6,930 bases of DNA, from the NCBI GenBank assembly GCA_021296165.1, contig JAGWAW010000075.1:1-6930 (forward strand). Reading direction: 5' to 3'. Below, in pieces: positions 6,057-6,930 of this stretch (its first letter is position 1; the number at the start of each line of letters is the position of its first letter). The stretch is from Nitrosopumilaceae archaeon (GTDB taxonomy: Archaea > Thermoproteota > Nitrososphaeria > Nitrososphaerales > Nitrosopumilaceae). The notes beneath the pieces are model-generated. The model ran no database searches. It was not told the origin of the DNA and saw only the letters and a program-made list of their open reading frames with translations. Made by a program: the position numbers and the translations under genes.

Positions 6057-6708
6057 TGTTTGCCATGGATTGCGCCAAATCTGCCAGCGCGGCGGTAGGG
6101 TCGGGGGACTTTACCACGCCGCTGGCGACCAGTATCCCGGCCGCACCCAGCTCCAAGGCCCGGCGGACGTCGTCCCCCGACACTATTCCAGCGCCGCACA
6201 GTAGGGTGGTCCCCGTACCGCGCACCGACTCGGCCGCCTCGCTGATCAGCTCCGGCCTCTCGGTGGACACGGATCTGCCCGTCCCGATGAGCTCGGGTGG
6301 CTCTATGGCTATGTAGTCGGGCCGCAGCGGGGCGTATAAGGCCGTCTCCGACACGTCTCGCGTGCACAACACCGCCGTCATTCCCAAGCCCCGTAGTCTT
6401 CCTATCAGGGTGGGTATGGTGTCGGGATCCAGTCGGTGTTCGCTGTGGTTGAGTATGGATCCTGATACGCCTGCGTCCCTGAGCAGTTCGGGGACGACGT
6501 ACCCGGTGGTGCTTCCGGGGGGTTCTGCATCGACATGTTGGGCCAAAACGTGGACACGGGGGCCCGCCCGGAGTCCTAGGAGGTGGTGAGGTGGGGCTAT
6601 TGCTACGTCTATGTGGTGCTTGGCGGCGGCCGCGGCGGCCGCGGCGGCCAAGGATGCCAGTATTCCGGCGGAGATCTCGCGGTAGTTCTTGCAGTTTATC
6701 ACCAGCAT
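6052..6708 (-). CDS. tpiA: Triosephosphate isomerase, archaeal type
   Basis: This 218-residue enzyme interconverts glyceraldehyde 3-phosphate and dihydroxyacetone phosphate in cytosolic central carbon metabolism, mainly gluconeogenesis in this lineage by inference. The N-terminus MLVINCKNY carries catalytic Lys7. NHSEHR carries the electrophilic His88, and AIEPPELIGTG carries the base Glu136 and the mobile loop that closes on substrate. CGAGIVSGDD (181-190) and GILVASGVVK (201-210) are the phosphate-binding segments. The length is typical of the compact archaeal enzymes, compared with about 250 residues in bacteria. The frame is open upstream to ATG 6759, but ATG 6708 gives the family N-terminus and has an AT-rich box 26-28 bases upstream. 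Residues 21-29 are nine alanines encoded by a 9-base tandem repeat, an oddity in helix 1. The gene is followed on the same strand by rps30e after 27 bases. Confidence 0.97.
   Translation of the reverse strand: MLVINCKNYREISAGILASLAAAAAAAAAKHHIDVAIAPPHHLLGLRAGPRVHVLAQHVDAEPPGSTTGYVVPELLRDAGVSGSILNHSEHRLDPDTIPTLIGRLRGLGMTAVLCTRDVSETALYAPLRPDYIAIEPPELIGTGRSVSTERPELISEAAESVRGTGTTLLCGAGIVSGDDVRRALELGAAGILVASGVVKSPDPTAALADLAQSMANR
6622..6649. repeat. 9-base tandem repeat coding a poly-alanine run in tpiA
   Basis: The unit GGCGGCCGC occurs about three times in a row after an extra GGC. Read on the minus strand, it encodes the nine alanines at residues 21-29 of triosephosphate isomerase. As the unit is a multiple of three, gain or loss of a copy would not break the frame. 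Confidence 0.8.
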
Positions 6709-6730
6709 GAATGCCGATCGGCAACGGCCC

Positions 6731-6737
6731 TTATGAA
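6731..6737 (-). promoter_or_regulatory. Weak TATA-like box of tpiA
   Basis: TTCATAA on the minus strand is centred about 26 bases upstream of ATG 6708. It is a weaker match than the other boxes, but its spacing supports the chosen start and a leaderless transcript. No Shine-Dalgarno sequence is present. Confidence 0.4.
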
Positions 6738-6807
6738 TCTGCAGCAGTGGCGCGTCCATAGTCAGTTAATGAAAAAGTGACAGTATCCGAGCCGATGTAA
6801 GTCCGAT

Positions 6808-6814
6808 CTTATAC
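6808..6814 (+). promoter_or_regulatory. TATA-like box before a possible plus-strand gene
   Basis: CTTATAC on the plus strand is centred 28 bases upstream of ATG 6839, the same geometry as for the recognised genes on the minus strand. It supports a divergent leaderless gene beginning at 6839. Confidence 0.35.
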
Positions 6815-6838
6815 GTGGCTCAAACCTCGGCAACAAAT

Positions 6839-6930
6839 ATGCGTCCACATACAGTAGATGGAAATGTGCCCGTGGAGCACGCCCGGGCACGATGCAATTA
6901 TGCCATCATATGGCGCGGACCACCGACTCC
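6839..6930 (+). CDS. Possible 5' end of an unrecognised gene running off the right edge
   Basis: From ATG 6839 the plus-strand frame is open to the window edge, giving 30 residues beginning MRPHTVDGNVPVEHAR. No family is recognised. The main support is the TATA-like CTTATAC at the leaderless distance and divergence from tpiA. A competing reading is that a minus-strand gene upstream of tpiA ends here: one minus frame at the edge reads ESVVRAI before a TGA near 6907-6909. Both are short, so the call is tentative. The remaining bases between 6738 and 6807 show no feature I can name. Confidence 0.28.
   Translation, partial: MRPHTVDGNVPVEHARARCNYAIIWRGPPT

Noticed and set aside
5822..6724. 300-codon minus-strand frame spanning rps30e and tpiA
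   Set aside because: It overlaps two recognised genes in another frame, and its translation is Arg/Gly/Pro/His-rich without domain features.
6709..6759. 17-residue N-terminal extension of triosephosphate isomerase
   Set aside because: Family members start directly at the MLVINCK-like strand, and a TATA-like box lies inside the would-be extension at the right distance from ATG 6708.

Overview
The window looks like chromosomal DNA from a GC-rich archaeon of the Nitrososphaerota (Thaumarchaeota) lineage, most like Cenarchaeum. Three things support this. There is a stand-alone ribosomal protein S30e, found only in archaea and eukaryotes. The triosephosphate isomerase is a short archaeal-type enzyme. 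Most gene starts have an archaeal TATA-like box about 28 bases upstream and no Shine-Dalgarno sequence, which is the layout of leaderless transcripts. The genus is an inference from GC bias and gene style; no database search was possible.

Layout from left to right. Bases 1-252 hold no firm gene, only an AT-rich patch (83-101), a small inverted repeat and a possible partial start on the minus strand. Bases 253-2340 (minus) encode a 695-residue secreted or surface protein with a signal peptide and several Ig-like beta-sandwich repeats. Bases 2409-3691 (plus) hold an IS1341-type, TnpB-like transposase or RNA-guided nuclease. Its RuvC triad and zinc ribbon are present, but its N-terminus is short and its C-terminal reading frame is uncertain. 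Small hairpins near 2459 and 3623-3677 may mark the element ends. Bases 3714-5795 (minus) encode a 693-residue OLD-family protein, an ABC-type ATPase joined to a Toprim domain, with an unusual Toprim acidic motif. Bases 5842-6024 (minus) encode S30e, and 6052-6708 (minus) encode triosephosphate isomerase. Bases 6709-6930 contain the tpiA promoter region and the possible start of a plus-strand gene.

How the genes relate. tpiA, rps30e and the OLD gene lie head to tail on the minus strand with short gaps (27 and 46 bases). Each start has its own TATA-like element at the same distance, so each may be transcribed separately. The TnpB unit sits between the OLD gene (convergent with it) and the surface-protein gene (divergent from it), so it looks like an insertion in a conserved chromosomal neighbourhood. 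The OLD protein is the best candidate for an accessory or defence function, but no partner gene such as a GajB-type helicase is visible in the window.

No tRNA, rRNA or CRISPR array was recognised.
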